Positions 32,571 through 40,223 of a stretch of 40,399 nucleotides of DNA are shown piece by piece (position 1 is the first letter of the stretch; each line of letters starts with the position of its first letter). The stretch lies in assembly GCF_021568775.1 (NCBI RefSeq), contig NZ_JAKGSG010000055.1, positions 1 through 40,399 on the forward strand, given 5' to 3'. The notes beneath the pieces are model-generated. The model searched no databases, had not been told where the DNA came from, and worked only from the letters and a program-made list of their open reading frames with translations. The position numbers were made by a program, and so were the translations under genes. This stretch comes from Antribacter soli (GTDB taxonomy: Bacteria; Actinomycetota; Actinomycetes; Actinomycetales; Cellulomonadaceae).

Positions 32571-35212
32571 CAGCCCTGCTCGACGATCTCGTCGATGATC
32601 GTGCCGCCCAGCACCTGCACCACCAGCGGCACGCCCATCAGCCCGGCGGACGTGATGTCGGGGTCGTCCACTGAGGGCTCGTCGTCCGCCATCGTGTCCG
32701 ACGCCCGACCGGTCGCCCGGGGCGTGCCGTTCACCGCTGCGCCGTGTGTCGGAGGCGCACCCGCAGCGCGACGCTCCGCGGCCTGACGCAGCATCTCCCT
32801 GGCCCGGGCGCCGCCGGTGGCGGGTGCGCCGGTGGCGGCGGCGGAGTGGGTGGGGGTCGCGGACGCGGGATCCAGGGCCGGTGCTGCGGCAGGCGCCCCT
32901 CGGCCGCCCGGCGCGGCGGTCTTGCCCGACGCCGGCGCCGGTTCGTCGTACACCGGCTCCGGCTCCGGGCCGTCGTCGTAGTCGGGGGGCGGCTCGGACA
33001 GCGGAGCGCCGGAGAGCCACGCCTGGTCCGCGGCGGCGGAGGCCGTAGGTGCTGAGGCAGACCGGGTGCCCGTGGCCGCCGCTCGGCTCGCGGCAGGTCG
33101 GTCGACGACGGCGACCGCACGCGCGCCGTTCGTCGTCACGGCGGGCATCGTCACGGCGGGCATCGTCACGGAGGCAACCGGGACAGCAGCCGTCAGGCCG
33201 CCCGGCGGCGGGACCTCGGGCCAGCCTGTGTCACCCTCGGGTGCGACGGCGCCCGACGCGCCCCCGGCGGCGCGCGTCGCGCCACCGCCCGCGGATCCGG
33301 TGCCCGACGAGCCACCCGTAGCACGCGCCCCCAGCCCGCCGGGCGCGGTTCCGCCGCCGGCCCCGCCGCCACCAGCCCCAGGACCACCGGCCCCGCCGTC
33401 ACCCGGGCCCGCAGGCGCAGGCCCCGCGGGAGCTCCGCCCGACGACGGCGGCACGTCCCCGACGATCGCCTCGACCTTCACCCGGAGCCCCAGCGTCTGG
33501 TAGACGGCGTCCTCGACCGCGCTGACGTGCCGCAGGTTCCCGAACGCCCGGGCGAGCCCGGGCGCGCCGAACGACAGCCGGAGCGTCCCTCCGTCGAGCG
33601 ATGCGACCTGGGCGTTCGGCCCGACGAGCGACCACGTGACGCGCGCGCTCTGCAGCGCGCCGAGGACCTCGTCCCACCGCCGGCGGACCACCTCGGTGGT
33701 AATGGTTCCGGCCCCGACGGGCTCGGCGGCCTCGACCGGCACCGGCTCGGCAGATGGCTGGACGGCGGTCGACGGCTCGGGCGCGGCCAAGGCCGGCTCG
33801 AGCGCGGCCGGAGCCGGCTCGGGCGCAGCCGGAGCCGGCTCGGCCGTCCCCGCATGAGGCGCCGGCGCACCCGGAGCCACATCGGCCCCACCACCGGCGC
33901 GCGTCCCCGCCAGGCCCGCCCGCGCCGCCCGCGCGGCAGCCGCGCCGGACAGGCCGCCGGCTCCCGTCGGCGCACTCGCGGGCACGTCGTCGGCCGACCC
34001 GGGCACGACCGCCGTCGGACCGGGACCCGGTACCGCCGCGACGAGGCCGCCGCGCTCGAGCCGCTCGACGCGGGCCGCGAGGCCCGCGGCGCCGTCGTCC
34101 GCTCCGGGAAGGAGCAGGCGCGCACACAGCAGCTCGAGGTGCAGGCGGGGCGACGTGGCCCCGGTCATCTCGGTGAGGGCCGCATTCGTCAGGTCCGCCG
34201 CCCGGGACAGCTCGGCCAGACCGAGGTGGAGGGCCTGTGCCCGCATGCGTTCGAGCTGGTCGGCGGGCACGCCGCGCAGCACGGCGTCTGCGGCGTCGCC
34301 GGAGACCGCCATGACCATGAGGTCCCGCAGCCGCTCCAGCACGTCCTCGACGAAGCGCCGCGGCTCGTGCCCGGTCGCGACGATCTGCTCGACGACGCGG
34401 AAGATCGACGCCCCGTCGCGCGCGGCGAGAGCCTCCACGACGTCGTCGAGCAGCGTGGCATGGGTGAAGCCGAGCAGGCCCACCGCGAGGTCGTAGTCCA
34501 CGACGCCGCCCGAGGCGCCGGCGATGAGCTGGTCCATCACGGACAGCGAGTCACGGACGGACCCGCCGCCTGCCCGCGTCACCAGGGGCACCACTCCCCC
34601 GCCCACGCTGACGCTCTCGGCCGCGCAGAGCTGCTCCAGGTACGGCCCGAGCACGTCCGGCGGGACGAGGCGGAACGGATAGTGGTGCGTGCGCGAGCGG
34701 ATGGTGCCGATGACCTTGTCGGGCTCGGTGGTCGCGAAGATGAACTTGATGTGGGGCGGGGGCTCCTCGACGATCTTCAGCAGCGCGTTGAAGCCCTGCG
34801 GCGTGACCATGTGGGCCTCGTCGAGGATGAAGATCTTGTACCGGTCGCGCGCCGGGGCGAACGTGGCGCGTTCCCGCAGGTCGCGCGCGTCGTCGACGCC
34901 GTTGTGCGAGGCCGCGTCGATCTCGACCACGTCGAGCGAGCCCGGGCCGCCGCGCGCGAGCTCGACGCACGACTGGCACTCACCGCACGGCGTGTCCAGC
35001 GGGCTCTCCGGGGTGTTGCGCTCGCAGTTCAGCGTGCGAGCCAGGATGCGCGCCGACGTCGTCTTTCCGCACCCGCGCGGGCCCGAGAACAGGTAGGCGT
35101 GGTTCACCCGCCCGCTGCGCAGCGCCTGCATCAGCGGACCGGTGACGTGTTCCTGGCCGATCACCTCGGCGAACGTCTCGGGCCGGTAGCGGCGGTAGAG
35201 GGCGGTGCTCAC
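32570..35212 (-). CDS. dnaX: DNA polymerase III gamma/tau subunit
   Basis: The clamp-loader ATPase of the replicase. From GTG 35212 it has 880 residues. YRRYRPETFAEVIGQEHV starts the domain, the Walker A is GPRGCGKTT (44-52), the zinc cysteines are at about 63, 76, 79 and 82, and FILDEAH (Walker B) is at 128-134. SRTHHYPFRLVPP is the sensor-1/SRC region. After residue 400 the protein is an Ala/Gly/Pro-rich linker with a helical tau-like domain (VRRRWDEVLGALQSARVTW) and a final VVQVLGGTIIDEIVEQG. GTG 35212 stands seven bases after TATCGT, a leaderless layout. The 880-residue length makes it one of the longer DnaX proteins. I see no need for a frameshift. Confidence 0.95.
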   Translation of the reverse strand: MSTALYRRYRPETFAEVIGQEHVTGPLMQALRSGRVNHAYLFSGPRGCGKTTSARILARTLNCERNTPESPLDTPCGECQSCVELARGGPGSLDVVEIDAASHNGVDDARDLRERATFAPARDRYKIFILDEAHMVTPQGFNALLKIVEEPPPHIKFIFATTEPDKVIGTIRSRTHHYPFRLVPPDVLGPYLEQLCAAESVSVGGGVVPLVTRAGGGSVRDSLSVMDQLIAGASGGVVDYDLAVGLLGFTHATLLDDVVEALAARDGASIFRVVEQIVATGHEPRRFVEDVLERLRDLMVMAVSGDAADAVLRGVPADQLERMRAQALHLGLAELSRAADLTNAALTEMTGATSPRLHLELLCARLLLPGADDGAAGLAARVERLERGGLVAAVPGPGPTAVVPGSADDVPASAPTGAGGLSGAAAARAARAGLAGTRAGGGADVAPGAPAPHAGTAEPAPAAPEPAPAALEPALAAPEPSTAVQPSAEPVPVEAAEPVGAGTITTEVVRRRWDEVLGALQSARVTWSLVGPNAQVASLDGGTLRLSFGAPGLARAFGNLRHVSAVEDAVYQTLGLRVKVEAIVGDVPPSSGGAPAGPAPAGPGDGGAGGPGAGGGGAGGGTAPGGLGARATGGSSGTGSAGGGATRAAGGASGAVAPEGDTGWPEVPPPGGLTAAVPVASVTMPAVTMPAVTTNGARAVAVVDRPAASRAAATGTRSASAPTASAAADQAWLSGAPLSEPPPDYDDGPEPEPVYDEPAPASGKTAAPGGRGAPAAAPALDPASATPTHSAAATGAPATGGARAREMLRQAAERRAAGAPPTHGAAVNGTPRATGRASDTMADDEPSVDDPDITSAGLMGVPLVVQVLGGTIIDEIVEQG

Positions 35213-35277
35213 CCCCGCAACGATAGACGCCCTCACCCACACACGGCTCCTCGCGATCCCCACCCCGCCGGAGCGTC

Positions 35278-35298
35278 AGGTGTTGGATGGCAACACCT
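35278..35298 (-). terminator. Terminator after metI
   Basis: AGGTGTTG (35278-35285) pairs perfectly with CAACACCT (35291-35298) around a 5-nt loop, touching the metI stop codon. It separates the metQNI operon from the dnaX promoter. Confidence 0.7.
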
Positions 35299-35954
35299 CA
35301 CCGCCGCAGCGCGCGCCGCGCCAGTCGGTTCCCGAGCGCCTGCACGACCTGCACGATCAGCACGATGATCACCACGACAACCGCTGTCACGGCCCAGTCG
35401 TACTGCCGGTAGCCGTACACGATGGCGAAGTCGCCGAGGCCGCCGGCCCCGAGGTACCCGCCGATGGCCGACATGTCGAGCACGCCGACGAACAGGAACG
35501 TGTACCCGAGGATCAGCGGCGCGAGCGCCTCCGGGATCAGCACGGTCCGCACGATCCGCAGCGGCGACGCCCCCATCGCCCGCGCCGCCTCGACGACGCC
35601 GGGGTCGATCGTCACCAGGTTCTGCTCCACGAGACGCGCGAACACGAACGACGCCATGAAGCACATCGAGAAGGTGAACGCCTCGATCCCGATGATCCGG
35701 CCGACGAACAGCCGGGTCAGCGGCCCGAGCGCCACGAGGAAGATGATGAACGGCACCGGCCGCACCACGTTCACGGCCACGTTGAGCACGGCGAACACGA
35801 CGCGGTGCGCGAGCAGGTTCCCCGGCCGGGTCAGGTACAGCCCCAGCCCGAGCACCAGCCCGAAGAACCCGCCCACCACGAGGGTGATGAGCACCATGTA
35901 GGCGGTCTGCCCGAACGCCTCCCACAGAAGCGGCCCCAGCCTGTCCCACGTCAT
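35298..35954 (-). CDS. metI: Methionine ABC transporter permease
   Basis: A 218-residue permease with five to six helices. AYMVLITLVVGGFFGLVLGLGLYL is the first, and EAARAMGASPLRIVRTVLIPEALAPLI is the EAA loop that docks the ATPase (EAA-x3-G). LGAGGLGDFAIVYGYRQYDW matches the C-terminal MetI block. It imports D/L-methionine with MetN and MetQ. It overlaps metN by 4 nt (ATGA). Confidence 0.95.
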   Translation of the reverse strand: MTWDRLGPLLWEAFGQTAYMVLITLVVGGFFGLVLGLGLYLTRPGNLLAHRVVFAVLNVAVNVVRPVPFIIFLVALGPLTRLFVGRIIGIEAFTFSMCFMASFVFARLVEQNLVTIDPGVVEAARAMGASPLRIVRTVLIPEALAPLILGYTFLFVGVLDMSAIGGYLGAGGLGDFAIVYGYRQYDWAVTAVVVVIIVLIVQVVQALGNRLARRALRR

Positions 35955-37042
35955 CGCTTCGTCTCCTTACCGGGAGGGGTGACCGGTCCCGCGTCGGGCG
36001 CCGGGTGAGCCGCCGTGCCGTGGTCCGCGACCGACGTGACGGCGCGCAGCGCCGCCACCGCCCCCTCGACGGCGCCCCCGCCGCCGACGAGCTCCACCGT
36101 GAGCGACCCGTACGGCCGCTCCGCAACCTCGGTGATTCCGCCGTAGACGACGGTGCCGTCGACGCCGTGCTCGCGCAGCACGCGCGTGAGCACGGCGGAC
36201 GATCCGGCGACCTCGTCCACACCCACCGTCACGATCCGGCCGGCGTGCCGCTTCCGGAGCCGTGCCAGTACCGCCGACGACGGCCGGTCCCGCAGCGCCG
36301 TCTCGACGAAGCGCCGCGTCACCTCGTGCCCCGGCGCGCTGAAGACCTGGTAGGCGTCACCGACCTCGACGACCTGCCCGTGCTCCATGACGGCGACCCG
36401 GTGACAGATCGACCGCACGACGTCCATCTCGTGCGTGATGACCACGACGGTGATCCCCAGCTCCCGGTTCACGCGCTGCAGCAGCGCGAGGACGTCCTGC
36501 GTGGTCTCGGGGTCGAGGGCGGACGTCGCCTCGTCGGCGAGCAGGATCCGCGGTTCGGTCGCGAGCGCGCGGGCGATGCCGACCCGCTGCTTCTGCCCGC
36601 CGGACAGCGTGGACGGGTAGGCGCCGGCCTTCTCGCCGATGCCGACGAAGTCGAGCAGCTCGGCGACGCGCGCCGCGCGCCTGGCGCGGGACCAGCCGGC
36701 GACCTCGAGCGGGTAGGCGACGTTCCCGGCGACGGTCCGGGACGCCAGCAGGTTGAACTGCTGGAAGATCATGCCGATGCCCGCCCGGACCGGGCGGAGG
36801 CGAGCCTCCCCGAGGGAGGCGAGCGGGACGCCGTCGACCACCACGTCGCCGCTGGTGACGCGCTCCAGCGCGTTGATCAGCCGCACGAGCGTCGACTTCC
36901 CGGCCCCGGAGTAGCCGATGACGCCGAAGATCTCCCCGGCACGGACGTCGAGGGTCACGCCGTCGACGGCACGCACGTCCTGCCCCCGGCCGCGGCCGGG
37001 GAACACCTTCGTCGCGTCGCGAAAACTGATGATGCTGGTCAT
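35951..37042 (-). CDS. metN: Methionine ABC transporter ATP-binding protein with NIL domain
   Basis: A 363-residue ATPase. GYSGAGKSTLVRLINALERV has the Walker A, LSGGQKQRVGIARALA the signature and ILLADEATSALDPETT the Walker B. MIFQQFNLLASRTVAGNVAYPLE is typical of MetN (IFQHFNLL...). The last 100 residues (RKRHAGRIVTVGVDEVAG, YGSLTVELVG) form the NIL domain, which binds methionine and inhibits the transporter when the cell is replete. ATG 37042 follows GGGGAG. A long hairpin lies between metQ and metN. Confidence 0.96.
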   Translation of the reverse strand: MTSIISFRDATKVFPGRGRGQDVRAVDGVTLDVRAGEIFGVIGYSGAGKSTLVRLINALERVTSGDVVVDGVPLASLGEARLRPVRAGIGMIFQQFNLLASRTVAGNVAYPLEVAGWSRARRAARVAELLDFVGIGEKAGAYPSTLSGGQKQRVGIARALATEPRILLADEATSALDPETTQDVLALLQRVNRELGITVVVITHEMDVVRSICHRVAVMEHGQVVEVGDAYQVFSAPGHEVTRRFVETALRDRPSSAVLARLRKRHAGRIVTVGVDEVAGSSAVLTRVLREHGVDGTVVYGGITEVAERPYGSLTVELVGGGGAVEGAVAALRAVTSVADHGTAAHPAPDAGPVTPPGKETKR

Positions 37043-37055
37043 GTCTCCCCTCACA

Positions 37056-37097
37056 GGCCAGGACCTCGGGCCACCATCGTGACCCGAGGTCCTGGCC
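37056..37097 (-). terminator. Intra-operon hairpin between metQ and metN
   Basis: A perfect 15-bp stem, GGCCAGGACCTCGGG (37056-37070) with CCCGAGGTCCTGGCC (37083-37097), closes on a 12-nt loop, in the 74-base gap after the metQ stop. It may reduce or stop transcription into metN, giving more binding protein than ATPase, or stabilise the metQ message. Confidence 0.75.
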
Positions 37098-37116
37098 AGA
37101 GCGCGGTCGGCGGTGG

Positions 37117-38010
37117 TCAGCCCTGCTCGCGCAGGTTGTCCTCGATGCCGGTGAGGATCTCCTGCAGCTCGTCGGCGGTGTTGTCCTTGACCACGCCGGT
37201 GCCGCCGGAGGCCTCGATCAGGCCCGCCTCGACCTCGGGCGTGTGGAAGATGTCGATCAGCTGCGCGAACGTCGGGTCGTCCGCGTCCTCGGCGCGCGTC
37301 ACCCACACGTTGATGTACGGCTCCGCGGCGGCCGAGTCCGGGTCGTCGGAGAAGATCGCGTCCTCGGCGGTCAGGCCCGCGTCGCCCACGAAGTCGTTGT
37401 TGATGATCGACGCGTCGACGTCCTGGAGGGCCAGCGCCGTCTGCGCCGCGTCCACGGGGGTGACCGTCACCCGAGACTCGTCCTCGACGATGTCCGCGGG
37501 GGTGGAGAAGGAGCTGCCGCCGTCACGAAGCGTGAGCAGGCCGGCGTCCTGCAGCACGAGCAGGGCGCGCGCCTGGTTGGTGTCGTCGTTGGGGATGGCG
37601 ACCTCGCCGCCGTCGGGGATGTCCTCGACGCTGTCGTGCTCCAGCGAGTACAGGCCGAGCGGGTACACGGCCGTGGCGCCGACCGGCGTGAGGTCGCTGC
37701 CCGAGCTCACGTTGTACCCGGCGAGGAACTGCAGGTGCTGGAACTGGTTGAGGTCGAGGTCGCCGTCCGTGAGCCCCTGGTTCGGGAGCTGGTAGTCGGA
37801 GAAGTTCACGATCTCGACGGTGATGCCCTCCGCTTCGGCGGCGTCCTCGAAGGTCTGCCAGTAGGGCTCCCCGGCGCCGACGACGCCGATGCGGATCGGG
37901 TCCCCGTCGCTGCCGTCGGCCGGGGTGTCGTCACCTGGGGCGGCGCAGGCGGACAAGGTGAGGGCCGCCGCGGCGGCGAGGACGACGACGGAGGCGTGCG
38001 TGCGAGACAT
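37117..38010 (-). CDS. metQ: Methionine-binding lipoprotein
   Basis: A 297-residue NlpA/MetQ-type substrate-binding lipoprotein. The signal peptide ends at the lipobox LSAC, with Cys22 lipidated. DPIRIGVVGAGEPYWQTFEDAAEAEGI and LNQFQHLQFL (family: NaFQHxxYL) are MetQ blocks. ATPVDAAQTALALQDVDASIINNDF is the second lobe. Cys or another sulphur ligand cannot be excluded. ATG 38010 has AAGGA about six bases upstream. It begins the transporter operon, and its expression may be attenuated by the polycysteine leader. Confidence 0.93.
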   Translation of the reverse strand: MSRTHASVVVLAAAAALTLSACAAPGDDTPADGSDGDPIRIGVVGAGEPYWQTFEDAAEAEGITVEIVNFSDYQLPNQGLTDGDLDLNQFQHLQFLAGYNVSSGSDLTPVGATAVYPLGLYSLEHDSVEDIPDGGEVAIPNDDTNQARALLVLQDAGLLTLRDGGSSFSTPADIVEDESRVTVTPVDAAQTALALQDVDASIINNDFVGDAGLTAEDAIFSDDPDSAAAEPYINVWVTRAEDADDPTFAQLIDIFHTPEVEAGLIEASGGTGVVKDNTADELQEILTGIEDNLREQG

Positions 38011-38118
38011 GGAGGTCCTTCCTGGGTGCACGGGGGCACGGTGATGCCGGCCGGGTCACGGCCGAATGGGATGTGACGAGCGGCGGGCCACGGCCATCAG
38101 CGAGGTGGCGAGCGCGCG

Positions 38119-38158
38119 GGCGCCGGTCCCGCACCACGAGGGTGCGCCGGGCGGCGCC
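38119..38158 (-). promoter_or_regulatory. Hairpin between the leader ORF and metQ
   Basis: An outer stem GGCGCCG/CGGCGCC encloses an inner stem CGCACC/GGTGCG. It begins 27 bases after the leader stop codon. It could be the terminator of an attenuator, but has no U-tract. Confidence 0.5.
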
Positions 38159-38184
38159 GATTCAGATGTGCGTGCCGAGGTCGA

Positions 38185-38289
38185 TCAGCGGGTGCACATT
38201 CGCCCGTACGACATGCTGCAACAGCACGCGGCGGCGCGACACCGGAGGGTGCGGCAGGCCTGCGTGGCAGCGGTCGTCGTGCGGGACAT
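38185..38289 (-). CDS. Polycysteine leaderless leader peptide before metQNI
   Basis: A frame of 34 codons from ATG 38289 to TGA 38187-38185. Cys occurs at 12, 17, 22, 23, 24 and 32, with three in a row (Ala-Cys-Cys-Cys-Ser-Met), and Met at 26 and 31. The start stands six bases after CAAGAT, without a ribosome binding site, so the message is probably leaderless. A strong hairpin follows the stop. Polycysteine leaderless ORFs are known cysteine-responsive attenuators in mycobacteria. Translation stalling on the Cys codons in sulphur starvation could control metQNI. It was identified from its sequence only. Confidence 0.72.
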   Translation of the reverse strand: MSRTTTAATQACRTLRCRAAACCCSMSYGRMCTR

Positions 38290-38404
38290 GACCCCATCTT
38301 GAGTGGCCGGTCGTCCGTTTGACGAATCGCCGGGCGGAAAATCCCACGATGCGAGCGTGATTTGGTCCACATCGTGGCGCGCACACCGGCGGCCGGAGAC
38401 AGAA

Positions 38405-38496
38405 AGGACCCCTCGTACACCCACCAGAGCTCACTTACCCTTGCTGCCTTCCGGCCCTGGGGGAGTTCGGCGAGATGGTGCCGCACGAGGGGTCTG
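38405..38496 (-). ncRNA. ffs: Signal recognition particle RNA, small bacterial type
   Basis: On the minus strand the conserved apical segment GGCCGGAAGGCAGCAAGGG is clear, with the GGAA tetraloop and the symmetric and asymmetric internal loops that bind Ffh. The ends pair as GACCCCTCG with CGAGGGGTC, and the molecule is about 90 nt. TAGGCT (38507-38502) seven to eight bases before the 5' end is a good -10. Ends are approximate. Confidence 0.95.
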
Positions 38497-38666
38497 TCCT
38501 CAGCCTACCCGATCCAGCACGAGCCTCGGCGTGCGCCAAGAGCCTCCGTCTCTCGCCCGATCGGCGGCCCGCGATCCCGATTCGGCCCCGGGCCTCGCGT
38601 CCGGTATCCTCGTGTGGCCGCACCCGGTCACGACCGTGGTGAGCCGCGCCCGGTTCCCGGGCTCGA

Positions 38667-38752
38667 GGAGGATTCGCCTAGTGGCCTATGGCGCACGCTT
38701 GGAAAGCGTGTTGGGTTAACAGCCCTCGGGGGTTCGAATCCCCCATCCTCCG
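38667..38752 (+). tRNA. tRNA-Ser (anticodon GGA)
   Basis: The acceptor stem GGAGGAT pairs with ATCCTCC, the anticodon stem-loop has TTGGAAA with anticodon GGA at 38701-38703, and the long variable arm of type II tRNAs is present. The T-loop is GGTTCGAATC. Discriminator G is at 38752; the CCA end is not encoded in full. TATCCT at 38605-38610 is a likely -10. Confidence 0.97.
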
Positions 38753-38760
38753 CAGTGATG

Positions 38761-38802
38761 AACGGCCCGGGATTGTTGGAGCTCCAGCGATCCCGGGCCG
38801 TT
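38761..38802 (+). terminator. Terminator of tRNA-Ser
   Basis: AACGGCCCGGGAT (38761-38773) pairs perfectly with ATCCCGGGCCGTT (38790-38802), eight bases after the tRNA 3' end; TGGAGCTCCA in the loop forms an extra short stem. Confidence 0.85.
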
Positions 38803-38877
38803 CTGCGTCGGGCGGCCCGAGCGTCACCGACCACAAACAAGTCGAGGACCGACGGCGCGGTGGTATTTGATCGGCAG

Positions 38878-39744
38878 ATGGCGATCGTGCTGGGCAAGCC
38901 TGGAGTCGGCGGGCTGAACAAGGCTGTGGGCGTTCTGCGGGAGTGGCAGCACGACGGGGCGCCTGTGCAGCTGCATCCGGGGGACCTGGGCTGGTTCTGG
39001 AGGTTCGGTGCAGAGGCGATGGCCGCGGCGGTCCGGACCTGGAGCCGGGACGGGCAGATTCTTGCCGTCGGCCTGCTGGACGGTCCCCGGCTGTTGCGGC
39101 TGACGACGGCGCCAGACGCTCACCGGGACGAGGAGCTGGCGCAAGGGATCGTTGCCGATGTGATCGAGCCGGAGCGCGGGGTACTGCCTCAGGGCACGGT
39201 GGACGTCGAGGCGCCGACGGGTGCACTGGTCCACGACCTGCTGGCCGTGGACGGCTGGAGCACCGACGAGCCGTGGACGCCGCTGCGCCGCGACCTGACG
39301 GAGCCGGTGAAGGTTCCGGGCGTGCGGATCGAGGTGATCGGGCCGGACCGGGCGCACGTGCGAACCGCCGTGCATCGGGCGTCGTTCGACGGGTCGGCGT
39401 TCACGGACGAGCGCTGGCAGGCGATGGCGGCCGAGTTGCCGTACGCCGACGCCCGTTGTCTGGTCGCGTACGACGAGCAGGGCACGGCGGTGTCGGCGGT
39501 GACGGTGTGGTCGGCCGGTCCGGGCAGGCCCGGGTTGCTCGAGCCGATGGGCGTCCACCGGGAGCACCGTGGTCACGGCTACGGCAAGGCAATCACCGTC
39601 GCCGCGGCGGCCGCGCTCCAGGATCTGGGCTCGTCGAGCGCGATCGTCTGCACCCCGAGCTCCAATGTCGGCGCCGTCGCCACCTACAGGTCGGCCGGCT
39701 TCCAGCAGCTCCCTGAGCGCCGGGACCGGCACCGGGACTCCTGA
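38878..39744 (+). CDS. GNAT family N-acetyltransferase
   Basis: A 288-residue protein with a GNAT domain in its second half. EPMGVHREHRGHGYGKAITVAAAAAL has the acetyl-CoA motif A (R-x-HRGHGYGK) near residues 218-243. ASFDGSAFTDERWQAMAAEL and CTPSSNVGAVATYRSAGFQQL are typical of the family. The first 130 residues are a less conserved N-terminal domain. The substrate is unknown. ATG 38878 stands six bases after TTTGAT, a leaderless layout; frames further upstream run through the tRNA and are not used. Confidence 0.88.
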   Translation: MAIVLGKPGVGGLNKAVGVLREWQHDGAPVQLHPGDLGWFWRFGAEAMAAAVRTWSRDGQILAVGLLDGPRLLRLTTAPDAHRDEELAQGIVADVIEPERGVLPQGTVDVEAPTGALVHDLLAVDGWSTDEPWTPLRRDLTEPVKVPGVRIEVIGPDRAHVRTAVHRASFDGSAFTDERWQAMAAELPYADARCLVAYDEQGTAVSAVTVWSAGPGRPGLLEPMGVHREHRGHGYGKAITVAAAAALQDLGSSSAIVCTPSSNVGAVATYRSAGFQQLPERRDRHRDS

Positions 39745-39756
39745 CACGCGGCATGC

Positions 39757-39789
39757 CGAAGGGCCCGTCACCCACAGACGGGCCCTTCG
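39757..39789. terminator. Bidirectional terminator
   Basis: CGAAGGGCCCGTC (39757-39769) pairs perfectly with GACGGGCCCTTCG (39777-39789) around a 7-nt loop, between the convergent GNAT and SRPBCC genes. Confidence 0.88.
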
Positions 39790-39791
39790 TC

Positions 39792-40223
39792 CTAGGCGCG
39801 CTCCGCGATCTCCTTCACGCTCTTCACGAGGCTCTCCCACATCGCCTTCGAGTGCTCGGCCTCCTCGATGGTGGCGTTGTTGTCCTGCGACAGCGTGAGC
39901 CGCGTCGTCCCGGCATCGCCCTCGAGCGTCCAGGTGAGCGTGTGGTAGTTCTCCGGCGTGTCGTCCTGGGCGCTGAGCCCGCTGAGGTGGGTGTGCACGA
40001 GTCGTCGTCCGGGTTCGAACTCGAGGATCGTGCCCTTGTCCTGATAACTCTTGCCCTCCCATACGCCCTGCCAGGTGATCGGCCCGCCGACGGTCCAGTC
40101 GGTCGAGACCTCCGTGCCGAACATGAACTCCTTGATGGCATCGGGGTCGGTGAGTACGGACCACACCCGATCTGGTGCCGCTTCGATCGTGATCGCCGCC
40201 GTCGCGACGTACGCCTCGGTCAT
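39792..40223 (-). CDS. SRPBCC/AHSA1-family protein
   Basis: A 143-residue START-like fold protein. AAITIEAAPDRVWSVLTDPDAIKEFMFG, the first strand and helix, and WTVGGPITWQGVWEGKSYQDKGTILEFEPGRRLVHTHLSG are AHSA1-type blocks. The C-terminal helix ends with SLVKSVKEIAERA. Such proteins bind hydrophobic ligands or chaperone proteins; the ligand is unknown. ATG 40223 is chosen because GGAAGG lies just before it; a TTG-started version would add nine residues. The last 176 bases beyond it show no supported feature. Confidence 0.88.
   Translation of the reverse strand: MTEAYVATAAITIEAAPDRVWSVLTDPDAIKEFMFGTEVSTDWTVGGPITWQGVWEGKSYQDKGTILEFEPGRRLVHTHLSGLSAQDDTPENYHTLTWTLEGDAGTTRLTLSQDNNATIEEAEHSKAMWESLVKSVKEIAERA

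Noticed and set aside
32570-35212. Programmed frameshift in dnaX giving a short gamma form
   Set aside because: No slippery run of A or a stop in the -1 frame next to one is evident; the full frame ends in a conserved-looking C-terminus.
38011-38310. SAM riboswitch upstream of metQ
   Set aside because: I see no conserved SAM-I, SAM-II or SAM-IV core pairing; the Cys-rich leader ORF and hairpin explain the region better.
38667-38900. Phage or island attachment site at tRNA-Ser
   Set aside because: No integrase and no repeat of the tRNA 3' end are found nearby; the bases after the tRNA are its terminator.
38362-39744. 460-residue frame running through ffs, tRNA-Ser and into the acetyltransferase
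   Set aside because: It crosses two structural RNA genes; the real acetyltransferase starts at ATG 38878 with a leaderless promoter layout.
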